DNA of 5,455 nt from Chloroflexota bacterium (GTDB lineage: Bacteria; Chloroflexota; Ktedonobacteria; Ktedonobacterales; Ktedonobacteraceae): contig JAJZEJ010000245.1 of the NCBI GenBank assembly GCA_021828635.1, positions 1 to 5,455 on the forward strand, written 5' to 3'. The position numbers were made by a program, and so were the translations under genes. The notes under the pieces are model-generated. The model saw nothing but the letters and a program-made list of their open reading frames with translations, did not search any database and was not told the origin of the DNA. The first letter of the stretch is position 1. Each line of letters opens with the position of its first letter. Shown here piece after piece: positions 1-5,452 of the stretch.

Positions 1-468
1 GTACTCATTCCCGGGGCGTTAGAAGATATCGTAGCCAGAGCCATCAATGGCCTAGCAATCCAGGCTGAGAAAAAATGCCTTACGTTACAAGCTAATCTTC
101 CACCAGATTTACCGCTAATTGAGGCCGACCCCGAACGGGTGGGGCAGATTTTACGCAACTTGATCAACAATGCAATTATGCATACGCCAGAGGGTGGCTC
201 TATCGAGATTAAAGCAGAAGCAGGAGAGAATGGGATATGTGTGCAGGTCTGTGATACTGGAGTAGGTATTGCTCCTGAACATCTGCCCCACTTGTTCAAA
301 CGCTTCTATCGTGCTGATCGCTCACGAGCGCGTGCAACCGGCGGCACGGGTCTGGGTCTGGCTATCGTCGAGCAACTGGTGCAGGCCCACGGTGGTCAGG
401 TCGGCGTACAAAGCCAGCTAGAGCAGGGAACGTGCTTTACCTTTATTCTGCCAAAGGCATTGACATGA
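1..468 (+). CDS. Sensor histidine kinase, C-terminal ATPase domain (5' partial)
   Basis: This is the C-terminal 155 residues of a two-component sensor kinase. Frame 1 is open from the first base, so the gene starts outside the window and the sensor, membrane and phospho-acceptor His parts are not visible. What remains is a nearly complete HATPase_c domain with its boxes in the usual order: an N box around residues 50-62 (LRNLINNAIMHTP), a G1 box DTGVGI at 85-90, an F box FKRFYR at 99-104, and a G2 box GGTGLGLAI at 114-122. The FYRADRSR linker and short tail resemble the PhoR/BaeS/ResE class of membrane-bound kinases. The domain binds ATP and phosphorylates the dimerisation-domain histidine, which then passes phosphate to a response regulator, not seen here. 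A GTG at 139 is internal to the domain and not a credible start. The gene converges on hicB with only 5 bases between the stops. Its stimulus cannot be inferred. Confidence 0.93.
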   Translation, partial: VLIPGALEDIVARAINGLAIQAEKKCLTLQANLPPDLPLIEADPERVGQILRNLINNAIMHTPEGGSIEIKAEAGENGICVQVCDTGVGIAPEHLPHLFKRFYRADRSRARATGGTGLGLAIVEQLVQAHGGQVGVQSQLEQGTCFTFILPKALT

Positions 469-473
469 CCCGT

Positions 474-695
474 CTAAGCCGAGAGTGGAATATCCATGTA
501 TTTTACCTCGGTTTGCGATTCAGGTAGAGGTAAATTTTCTTCCAGCATCATCTGGAGATGCTCTTGCAAAGCTTCTCTTATGAGCTGTTCTACCTCTTCT
601 TCTGTATCTCCAACGGCAACACACCCTGGTACATCAGGAGAATATGCACCAAAGGAGTTCTCACCTTTTTCAATAATAACCATGATTCTTGCCAT
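474..695 (-). CDS. hicB: HicB-family antitoxin
   Basis: A 73-residue protein of the HicB antitoxin family. In this family the N-terminal partial RNase H-like fold binds HicA and blocks its RNase activity. The visible signature is a beta-strand start (MARIMVIIEK), then ENSFGAYSPDVPGCVAVGDT at about residues 12-31, followed by an amphipathic helix (EEEVEQLIREALQEHLQMM) and a short tail ending in a strand-like KYMDIPL. No helix-turn-helix or ribbon-helix-helix extension follows, so it is the short HicB type, and DNA binding cannot be claimed from the sequence. Its ATG lies one base after the hicA stop, with an AG-rich ribosome site (AAAGAGGG) inside the end of hicA, so the two are surely co-transcribed and probably translationally coupled. 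Toxin first, antitoxin second is the common HicAB order. It ends with TAG, 5 bases from the stop of the convergent kinase gene. Confidence 0.92.
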   Translation of the reverse strand: MARIMVIIEKGENSFGAYSPDVPGCVAVGDTEEEVEQLIREALQEHLQMMLEENLPLPESQTEVKYMDIPLSA

Positions 696-696
696 C

Positions 697-891
697 TCAA
701 CCCTCTTTCTCTATTTGCGCCTGCTTGAAAACGTTAAGTAATGTCCCAATAGGCATATCTTTTCCAAGATGACCAGAAATAGTGACTATGCCCTTCTTCG
801 TTGGATGTCTATAATGTTTATGACTTCCATGTATCCTCACAAGATACCATCCATCGGATTCTATACGTTTGATCACATCACGTACCTTCAC
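697..891 (-). CDS. hicA: HicA-family mRNA interferase toxin (GTG start)
   Basis: A 64-residue HicA (YcfA-like) toxin. HicA proteins are small double-stranded-RNA-binding-fold proteins that cleave mRNA independently of the ribosome and are neutralised by HicB. The family pattern is clear: MKVRDVIKRIESDGWYLVR at the N-terminus, then GSHKHYRHP with the expected catalytic histidine at position 24, then a GIVTISGH strand and a C-terminal helix (PIGTLLNVFKQAQI). Length is typical, so the gene looks intact. The start codon is GTG, not ATG. It is supported by the protein beginning exactly where HicA proteins normally begin, and by TGAGG 8 bases upstream. hicA and hicB are distinctly AT-rich beside the GC-rich kinase and TPP-enzyme genes (711-770 is about 38% GC, 1201-1260 about 62%), which fits acquisition as a mobile TA cassette. 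Activity is inferred from family membership only. Confidence 0.93.
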   Translation of the reverse strand: MKVRDVIKRIESDGWYLVRIHGSHKHYRHPTKKGIVTISGHLGKDMPIGTLLNVFKQAQIEKEG

Positions 892-899
892 ACGAATAG

Positions 900-904
900 C
901 CTCA
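900..904 (-). promoter_or_regulatory. Ribosome binding site deciding the hicA GTG start
   Basis: TGAGG on the minus strand, separated by 8 bases from the GTG at 891-889. No ATG in the hicA frame lies nearby upstream. An overlapping AATGAGG contains an ATG in a different frame that runs into a stop after five codons. The site therefore favours the GTG start. Confidence 0.55.
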
Positions 905-922
905 TTTCTTCCGTCTAAAATA

Positions 923-951
923 AGTATACTGCATTTTATAGAAACAGTCTA
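923..951 (-). promoter_or_regulatory. Candidate sigma-70-type promoter for hicAB
   Basis: On the minus strand TAGACT (plus 946-951, 4 of 6 matches to TTGACA) is followed by exactly 17 bases and then TATACT (plus 923-928, 5 of 6 matches to TATAAT). It lies about 30 bases upstream of the hicA start, leaving room for the TGAGG ribosome site. The -10 lies in an 8-base palindrome, AGTATACT (923-930), flanked by AAAAT (917-921) and ATTTT (933-937) in near symmetry, which could be an operator for the HicAB complex. This is pattern reading only. Confidence 0.5.
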
Positions 952-974
952 GGAGAAAACTCACCTGCTCCATG

Positions 975-983
975 TGCTATAGT
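975..983 (+). promoter_or_regulatory. Weak candidate extended -10 promoter for the TPP-enzyme operon
   Basis: TGC-TATAGT reads as an extended -10 element (TGn plus a 5-of-6 -10 box), 61 bases upstream of the ATG at 1045. No good -35 sits 16-18 bases upstream (GAAAAC at 955-960), as is tolerated for extended -10 promoters. A second pair, TAGACC at 1003-1008 and TATAAG at 1025-1030, is too close to the ribosome site (AAGAGAG, about 1032-1038) to be likely. The rest of the 892-1044 gap holds nothing else recognisable. Confidence 0.3.
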
Positions 984-1044
984 ATGAGAAAAAACACCAA
1001 GATAGACCCCAAACATTATCTGTCTATAAGAAAGAGAGTAACCC

Positions 1045-2688
1045 ATGTCAGAGCAGGGGGCCGACCTGTTTTTTCAGGCGGCACTACAGTACGGCTATCG
1101 TTACGTTTTTGGCAATCCCGGCACCACCGAGGTACCGTTTATGGATGCCCTCGCACGCTATCCTGACCTCAATTTCGTCCTCTGTCTCCAGGAAAATGTC
1201 GCTACTGGCGCGGCTGATGGTTTTGCACGCATAGGGAACTGGCCCGCGCTGGTCAATCTGCATCTCGCGCCCGGCTTAGCCAATGGTCTTGCCAACATGC
1301 ATAACGCGCTCAAAGCTCGTGTGCCGATGGTTGTTACGGTTGGCGAACATGATACGCATCATATGATCGAGGATTCGCCGCTCGGTGGTGACATTGAGGC
1401 CATTGCGCGTGCCGTTTGCAAGTGGGCCTGGACGGTCAAGGAGCCGAGCGAGCTAGCCTCAGCACTACATCGTGCCACGATGATCGCAATGACGCCGCCG
1501 CAAGGGCCAGTCTGTCTCGTGCTGCCGACCAATATTCTCGCTCAAGCACCGCTCACACCAACCGGCGCAACGGCCAGCATTCCCGCACTGCATCTACCCA
1601 CGCTGGGCGCAGCCTCGCCACAAGATATCGAGCAAGCGGTTGAGGCACTATTGACAGCACAGCATCCCTACATCGTTGTCGGCGATATTTCGGCACAAGA
1701 CCATCTTTATATTCAAGAGATTGCGCATCTCTGCCACGCGCAACTACTCTATAACACCTTCTTGAAACGCTTCGATGGACCTTTCGCGTCCGGTGCCGCT
1801 AACCTGCCCTATCTGCCAGGACAGCGCCGCAAGCAACTGGCCCAGGCCGACGCGCTCTTCCTGATCGGTACCGGTGGCTTCACAACCTATTTCTTTTATG
1901 ACTATGATCCGGCCCCAGTGCTTTCGTCACACACCCAGGTCATCCACTTGGACGACGATCTGCGGGCAATTGGCAAGAATGAACCCGCCAGCTTACCTCT
2001 GTATGGCGACATCACAGCTAGCCTCAAATTGCTCGTTTCAGCATTACGCGAACGTCTACCAAAATCTGAGATGCATGATGCTCAGCCTCACGTTCGTACA
2101 GCACCTGCTCAGCTATCGTCTGACCGCCTGACACCACGTCTTTTCATGCAAAAACTACACGATGTGCTACCAGAGGATACGGTGCTGGTGGACGAAGCTG
2201 TGACCATCCGCGAGGCGATGATGGCCGAACTGCTCGCGCCAGGCGACCGCATTGGTAGCTACATCACCAATCGCGGCGGTTCGCTGGGTTTCGCTTTGCC
2301 ATTCTCAATCGGCGCAACATTGGGTGCGCCACAGCGTCCGGTACTGGCCGTGGTCGGGGATGGAGCTTCCATGTATACCATTCAGGCACTCTGGACAATG
2401 GCGCATTATCGTCTGCCCGTGATGGCGCTCATCAGCAATAATGCTGTCTATAACATCATCAAGGGAGAGATTTTGCGCCGTGGTGGCACGCTGACCCAAC
2501 AAGGCCCGGCGGCGCTGGAAGCAGTCGTTGGCCTGAACGAGCCACGCATTGACTTCCGCACACTCGCCGCCAGCATGGGCGTCTCCGGCTACTCTGTGCG
2601 TGACGCCGATACGCTACTACCAACCTTGCAAAAAGCCAGCGAGACATGGCAAAGTGGCGAACCCGTGTTGATCGATGCGTACTTTTAA
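1045..2688 (+). CDS. Thiamine-diphosphate-dependent enzyme, benzoylformate decarboxylase / acetolactate synthase-like
   Basis: A 547-residue cytoplasmic enzyme of the TPP-dependent decarboxylase/acetolactate synthase superfamily, with the standard three-domain order. The N-terminal PYR domain holds FGNPGTTEVPF (22-32), the activating glutamate in LQENVATGAADGFAR (Glu50) and NLHLAPG with His73. The middle domain covers roughly 190-340. The C-terminal PP domain has the diphosphate/Mg motif GDG at 438-440 and NN at 465-466, the expected distance away. The spacing of Glu50, the NLH histidine and GNPG resembles benzoylformate decarboxylase more than true acetolactate synthase. However, the BFD serine after GNPG is Thr27, and the second BFD active-site His seems replaced by Tyr285 (in YDYDP); these comparisons are from memory. 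Substrate is therefore unknown: a 2-oxo acid is likely, and decarboxylation or carboligation are both possible. The ATG start has AAGAGAG upstream. It is the first gene of an operon with the hydrolase. An automatic label of acetolactate synthase large subunit would over-state the case, and no small subunit is adjacent. Confidence 0.88.
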   Translation: MSEQGADLFFQAALQYGYRYVFGNPGTTEVPFMDALARYPDLNFVLCLQENVATGAADGFARIGNWPALVNLHLAPGLANGLANMHNALKARVPMVVTVGEHDTHHMIEDSPLGGDIEAIARAVCKWAWTVKEPSELASALHRATMIAMTPPQGPVCLVLPTNILAQAPLTPTGATASIPALHLPTLGAASPQDIEQAVEALLTAQHPYIVVGDISAQDHLYIQEIAHLCHAQLLYNTFLKRFDGPFASGAANLPYLPGQRRKQLAQADALFLIGTGGFTTYFFYDYDPAPVLSSHTQVIHLDDDLRAIGKNEPASLPLYGDITASLKLLVSALRERLPKSEMHDAQPHVRTAPAQLSSDRLTPRLFMQKLHDVLPEDTVLVDEAVTIREAMMAELLAPGDRIGSYITNRGGSLGFALPFSIGATLGAPQRPVLAVVGDGASMYTIQALWTMAHYRLPVMALISNNAVYNIIKGEILRRGGTLTQQGPAALEAVVGLNEPRIDFRTLAASMGVSGYSVRDADTLLPTLQKASETWQSGEPVLIDAYF

Positions 2689-2706
2689 TAGAAGGAGATT
2701 ACTGGT

Positions 2707-3576
2707 ATGCAATTGACTCTTGCTGGCGCACCTTATACATTTAACGTCATGCCCGCTCTACAGTATGGTAGAGTCGGTGGCGCAGCGCCGTGGGACGCGC
2801 CGCTCTACCTGGACATGCTCTATCCCATCGTCAAATCCACAAAGCCCATGCCAGCCGTGATCTACATTCACGGCGGCGGCTGGGCCGAGGGTGAACGCAG
2901 CACGGCCATGTATCCCTGGCTCAATCCGTTGCTGGCCGCTCACGGCTTCATCACCGTCAGCATCACCTATCGTCTAAGCCGTTGGGCCACTTTCCCGGCT
3001 CAGATTCACGATGCCAAAGCGGCAGTACGCTGGTTGCGTGCCAACGCCGAACGCTATGCCATCGACCCTGAACGCATCGGCGTCTGGGGCGACTCAGCCG
3101 GTGGACATCTCTCTGCCCTACTAGGCGTTACTGGTGATTTACCGGAATTAGAGGGCGACAATGGTTCACCCGGTTATTCCAGCAGTGTGCAGGCTGTGGT
3201 AGCGCGTGTGCCACCCACCGATTTTCTGAGTAGCACTATGCAGAATAATGTTCCCTCGATGGTAACGCAACTTTTCGGCGGCATGATTGATGAGCGAGCA
3301 GACCTGATGCGCATGGCTAGTCCCCTTTACTATGTTCATAGCGGCGTGCCACCATTCCAGATCGTGCATGGCACAAGCGACGAATCTGTTCCCTTTGAGC
3401 AAGGAGAACGCTTCGCCAAAGCTCTCAGCGAGGTTGGTGGCGAGGTAGATTTCATTGTCATGCCGGGTTGCCATCACAATCTGCGTACCGAGGAATATGC
3501 TCCCTGGTCAGATGTTCCCTGGGCGGAAATGGGGCAAAAGGCGCTAGCATTTTTCCAGAAGCATCTGCAAGGCTGA
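2707..3576 (+). CDS. Alpha/beta-hydrolase, HGGGW-type esterase/lipase family
   Basis: A 289-residue alpha/beta-hydrolase of the esterase/lipase (hormone-sensitive-lipase-like, BD-FAE/alpha-beta hydrolase-3) group. The oxyanion-hole motif HGGGW is at residues 55-59, after a strand VIYIHG. The nucleophile elbow GDSAGG places the catalytic serine at 130. The acid is probably Asp225 in HGTSDESVP, and the histidine is His256 or His257 in PGCHHN near the C-terminus, so the triad looks complete. No signal peptide or membrane segment is visible, so it is probably cytoplasmic. It should hydrolyse carboxylic esters of small substrates; which ones cannot be told. The ATG is preceded by GAAGGAG with a 9-base spacer, and only 18 bases separate it from the stop of the TPP-enzyme gene. 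The two are therefore one transcription unit and may act in the same pathway, for example release or removal of an acyl/ester intermediate (inference). Length is normal for the family. Confidence 0.9.
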   Translation: MQLTLAGAPYTFNVMPALQYGRVGGAAPWDAPLYLDMLYPIVKSTKPMPAVIYIHGGGWAEGERSTAMYPWLNPLLAAHGFITVSITYRLSRWATFPAQIHDAKAAVRWLRANAERYAIDPERIGVWGDSAGGHLSALLGVTGDLPELEGDNGSPGYSSSVQAVVARVPPTDFLSSTMQNNVPSMVTQLFGGMIDERADLMRMASPLYYVHSGVPPFQIVHGTSDESVPFEQGERFAKALSEVGGEVDFIVMPGCHHNLRTEEYAPWSDVPWAEMGQKALAFFQKHLQG

Positions 3577-3604
3577 CTTTTATAAAATGGCATGGCGGCA
3601 TGGA

Positions 3605-3677
3605 ACTCACAAGGGATGTCACTCTACGGAATAAACTCAATCGATACAATATCCATGTAGTGACATCCTTTGTGGGT
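3605..3677. repeat. Interrupted inverted repeat (19-base arms, 35-base loop) in a convergent gap
   Basis: Arms at 3605-3623 and 3659-3677 are complementary over 19 positions. Seventeen are Watson-Crick pairs and two are G-T pairs (3607 with 3675, 3613 with 3669). Core arm: CACAAGGGATGTCACT against AGTGACATCCTTTGTG. The 35-base loop is AT-rich and not coding. In RNA from the + strand both imperfect pairs become G-U wobbles and the stem is unbroken; in RNA from the - strand they become A-C mismatches. No U-tract follows on either strand, so it is not a classical intrinsic terminator, though it lies between two convergent genes and could end or protect the hydrolase mRNA. It may also be a remnant of a small inverted-repeat element; no target duplication was recognised. 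The rest of 3577-3713 holds two GGCATGG copies 8 bases apart (3589, 3597) and two TGTCATA copies (3691, 3700). Confidence 0.75.
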
Positions 3678-3713
3678 GCTATGCTCGTGATGTCATACTT
3701 GTCATATCATGAT

Positions 3714-4112
3714 TTACGCTGGCGTTTCCAATACGCGCTTCAAGGTTGTTAACTCCTCATCGAAAAGAGCCATGCCTGCCTGAAAATCATTTTCCGTCAT
3801 CTGCTCCGGCTTCGTCAGTGTAGCGATGAATGCGGTAGCATTACCAATAGATACGACACGCGCCGGAACATCCCAGCCCCCTTCTTTTGGATCAATAAAC
3901 TCGTGGTCAACGATACCAAAGGCGGCATTCGTCTTCAAGCGAAGCAGACCGGTGCCACGCGGTGTCTCAATAATCCAATCGTTCCTCTCGTCAGGTTGAG
4001 CAGAGAAGATGTTGTGGATAGAAAATTTGGGCCAGTTCGCGCCATCGGCAAGAAAAGCAAAAACAGCTTGCGGCTCGCGGTTAATCACGATCATCTTTGT
4101 CACGGTTGTCAT
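3714..4112 (-). CDS. SRPBCC (START/Bet v1-like) family protein
   Basis: A 132-residue single-domain protein of the SRPBCC helix-grip superfamily, whose members bind hydrophobic ligands in a deep cavity. Visible features fit: an N-terminal strand TKMIVINREPQAVFAFLAD (5-23), the usual start of the domain with the VFAFLAD helix, then NWPKFSIHNI, a TPRGTGLLRL strand turn (50-59), GIVDHEF (66-72), a VPARVVSIG strand (82-90), and a long C-terminal helix ending DEELTTLKRVLE (118-129). The W-P-x-F-S-I-H-N block and the D-H-E-F block recall a conserved bacterial subgroup of unknown function often labelled polyketide cyclase-like; an enzymatic role should not be assumed. Its ATG overlaps the marR stop as ATGA, and AAAGGAGA lies 6 bases before it inside marR, so it is translationally coupled. 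It is the last gene of this minus-strand unit and probably under control of the MarR protein. Confidence 0.85.
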   Translation of the reverse strand: MTTVTKMIVINREPQAVFAFLADGANWPKFSIHNIFSAQPDERNDWIIETPRGTGLLRLKTNAAFGIVDHEFIDPKEGGWDVPARVVSIGNATAFIATLTKPEQMTENDFQAGMALFDEELTTLKRVLETPA

Positions 4113-4585
4113 TGTAAATCTCCTTTCATTGTCCCTGGCATCACAATGTCGTGGGCTGCAAGCAACTTACCCATCAATGCGCTCAATTGCTGATACTCGG
4201 TTGGAGTGAGCATGGTAAAGAACTGACGATCATTCTCATCGGCAACTTGCACAAGCTTGGGTACGAGTTGCTGCCCTTTGTCTGTCAATGTCAGACGAAT
4301 CGAACGACGGTCTGTGGGGTCTGGCTGACGCACAAGCAATTGCTTCTCGATCAGGCGATCTACTAAACGAGTTACAGCGCCCGTATCAATGTCAATGAAA
4401 CGGGCAACATCGAATGGCGTGACGGCATCGCCACGATAGACGACAACCAGGACATTCCACTGCGCCACGGTTACATCGTATTCACTGAGAGCATGTTCAA
4501 ATGTGTGATGCACGAGATTGGCAAGACGATGGAGCCAGTAACCCGTGTGGTCACGTAGCCCACTATTAGATAACTCTTCACTCAT
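4109..4585 (-). CDS. MarR-family transcriptional regulator
   Basis: A winged-helix regulator of the MarR family, 158 residues from the ATG at 4585-4583. An N-terminal dimerisation helix (GYWLHRLANLVHHTFEHALSEY without a break, about 15-36) is followed by the winged helix: AQWNVLVVVY (41-50), VTPFDVARFIDI (55-66), recognition helix TGAVTRLVDRLIEKQLL (68-84), and the wing DPTDRRSIRLTLTDKG (89-104) with the family's conserved D-x-R. A C-terminal helix completes the dimer part. MarR proteins usually repress their own operon and respond to small phenolic or oxidising ligands. The frame also extends to a TTG at 4621, but that TTG is the first half of a consensus -35 box and the added 12 residues are not family-like. 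No Shine-Dalgarno precedes the ATG, and the predicted transcript starts at or next to it, so translation is probably leaderless. The gene overlaps the SRPBCC gene by ATGA. Confidence 0.92.
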   Translation of the reverse strand: MSEELSNSGLRDHTGYWLHRLANLVHHTFEHALSEYDVTVAQWNVLVVVYRGDAVTPFDVARFIDIDTGAVTRLVDRLIEKQLLVRQPDPTDRRSIRLTLTDKGQQLVPKLVQVADENDRQFFTMLTPTEYQQLSALMGKLLAAHDIVMPGTMKGDLQ

Positions 4586-4592
4586 AGAAGAG

Positions 4593-4621
4593 AGTGTACC
4601 ATACAAACATTTATTTGTCAA
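4593..4621 (-). promoter_or_regulatory. marR promoter, consensus -35 with extended -10
   Basis: On the minus strand TTGACA (plus 4616-4621, 6 of 6) is followed by exactly 17 bases and TACACT (plus 4593-4598, 4 of 6), preceded by TGG, an extended -10. The A of the ATG at 4585 is the eighth base after the -10, which is where transcription should begin, so the mRNA has essentially no 5' leader. The -35 lies fully inside the palindrome at 4613-4643, placing the promoter under likely repression by MarR. Confidence 0.72.
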
Positions 4622-4643
4622 GACAGATATTGTCTTGACAAAT
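4613..4643. promoter_or_regulatory. Perfect 13-base inverted repeat, likely MarR operator
   Basis: Arms ATTTGTCAAGACA (4613-4625) and TGTCTTGACAAAT (4631-4643) are perfect reverse complements around the spacer GATAT. Each arm is itself a small dyad, TGTC-N2-GACA, with centres 15 bases apart, so the site could seat one dimer on the large dyad or two on the small ones. It covers the -35 of the marR promoter, the usual place for an autorepressor. It touches the last base of the amidase stop codon, so as RNA it could also form a 13-pair hairpin just after that gene, but no U-tract follows. Binding by the adjacent MarR is an inference from position and symmetry. Confidence 0.7.
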
Positions 4644-5452
4644 TATAATTTGTATAAATTGGAACGACGATGCTGCAATGAGGGGAGTTTCTCACGGGCT
4701 TGCGCAAGTCGCTCTGAATCCATCTCGGCATAGAGCAGGCATTCATCCTCACTACCTTCGGCCAGCACGACGCCCAGTGGGTCTACCAACAAGGAGCGAC
4801 CCATATACTGGTTGCCGACCTGATCGCAGGTGAACAGATAGGCGGTGTTCTCGATGGCACGTGCCATGACTAGATGCCGCCAGTGCAGTTCTTTCAGCGA
4901 GCCGTTGACCCAGGCTGAGGGCATGATGAAGAAATCTACGCCTTGCGCAACCTGCGTGCGAGCGATCTCTGGAATACGCAACTCGTAGCAGACAAAGAGA
5001 CCCATACGCCCAAAAGGTGTCTCTAGCGGCGTGAAAAGCTGGTCGCCAGTGGCGTAGACATCGGATTCACGATAGCCAAAGGCGTCAAATAGATGCGTTT
5101 TGCGGTAGTGTGTGATGAGTTCGCCACGCTCGTTTATCACAACTGTCGTGTTATAGACCTTCTCGTCATCGTGTTCCGCCGTCTCTAACATGCCAGAGAT
5201 CACCCATACATTGTGCTGCTTGGCTGCCTGCCGCAAACCTTGTACAAAGGAACCGGAGAGCGATTGAGCTACGTGGCGTGCATTACTGGCGCGAAAGGCG
5301 TCGGGAGCCAGCCAAGCCATAAATACTTCTGGCAAAATCACTATGCTGGCCCCTTGTTGCGCCGCTTCCCTGATAGCAGTCTCGGCCTTCGCCAGATTTT
5401 CATCGGGATACGCGCTGGCCTGCGATTGTGCGGCGGCAATCCGTGTTTTCAT
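4643..5452 (-). CDS. Carbon-nitrogen hydrolase (nitrilase superfamily), Nit2/omega-amidase-like
   Basis: A 269-residue cytoplasmic hydrolase of the nitrilase superfamily, which cleaves non-peptide C-N bonds, mostly amides, through a Glu-Lys-Cys triad. The triad is visible: Glu42 in VILPEVF, Lys118 in YRKTHLFD, and Cys155 in GLFVCYELR, with Glu157 and Arg159 as usual just after it. The N-terminus RIAAAQSQ and the C-terminal strand GRSLLVDPLGVVLAEG (218-233) are typical, and full length suits the family. The YRKTHLFD and CYELRFP-like blocks recall Nit2/omega-amidase and YafV enzymes, which act on alpha-ketoglutaramate or alpha-ketosuccinamate in transamination repair; that substrate is plausible, not shown. 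The ATG is only three bases from the window edge, so its ribosome site and promoter cannot be seen; the start fits family N-termini. It ends 57 bases before the marR ATG on the same strand, but marR has its own promoter, so joint transcription is possible rather than required. Confidence 0.9.
   Translation of the reverse strand: MKTRIAAAQSQASAYPDENLAKAETAIREAAQQGASIVILPEVFMAWLAPDAFRASNARHVAQSLSGSFVQGLRQAAKQHNVWVISGMLETAEHDDEKVYNTTVVINERGELITHYRKTHLFDAFGYRESDVYATGDQLFTPLETPFGRMGLFVCYELRIPEIARTQVAQGVDFFIMPSAWVNGSLKELHWRHLVMARAIENTAYLFTCDQVGNQYMGRSLLVDPLGVVLAEGSEDECLLYAEMDSERLAQAREKLPSLQHRRSNLYKL

Noticed and set aside
139..468. Kinase gene starting at GTG 139 as a complete short gene
   Set aside because: The frame is open to base 1 and the residues before 139 continue the ATPase domain, so it is a gene cut by the window edge.
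496..741. Plus-strand open frame of 81 codons
   Set aside because: It is antisense to hicB and the end of hicA, which are recognisable families; its product is low-complexity Ser/Cys-rich and matches nothing known to me.
972..1166. Plus-strand open frame of 64 codons overlapping the start of the TPP-enzyme gene
   Set aside because: Out of frame with the well-supported enzyme, no ribosome site, and an Arg-rich product typical of a shadow frame.
3605..3677. Intrinsic terminator
   Set aside because: The loop is long (35 bases) and no T-run follows the stem on either strand, so it is listed as a repeat instead.
3691..3706. TGTCATA direct repeats 9 bases apart as a regulator site or array
   Set aside because: Only two short copies at the end of a convergent gap with no promoter nearby; chance is a sufficient explanation.
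3468..3752. Plus-strand open frame of 94 codons across the end of the hydrolase and the inverted repeat
   Set aside because: It overlaps the catalytic-His region of the hydrolase in another frame and the end of the SRPBCC gene, and shows no domain-like pattern.
4586..4621. Twelve-residue N-terminal extension of MarR starting at TTG 4621
   Set aside because: The TTG is part of the -35 box and the operator, the extension lies upstream of the predicted transcript start, and it does not look like part of a MarR fold.
4630..4658. Plus-strand promoter-like pair TTGTCT, 17 bases, TATAAA, plus a TTGACA at 4635-4640
   Set aside because: It would point into the antisense strand of the amidase gene with no coding gene downstream. 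The TTGACA is a by-product of the palindrome and has no -10 at the right distance.
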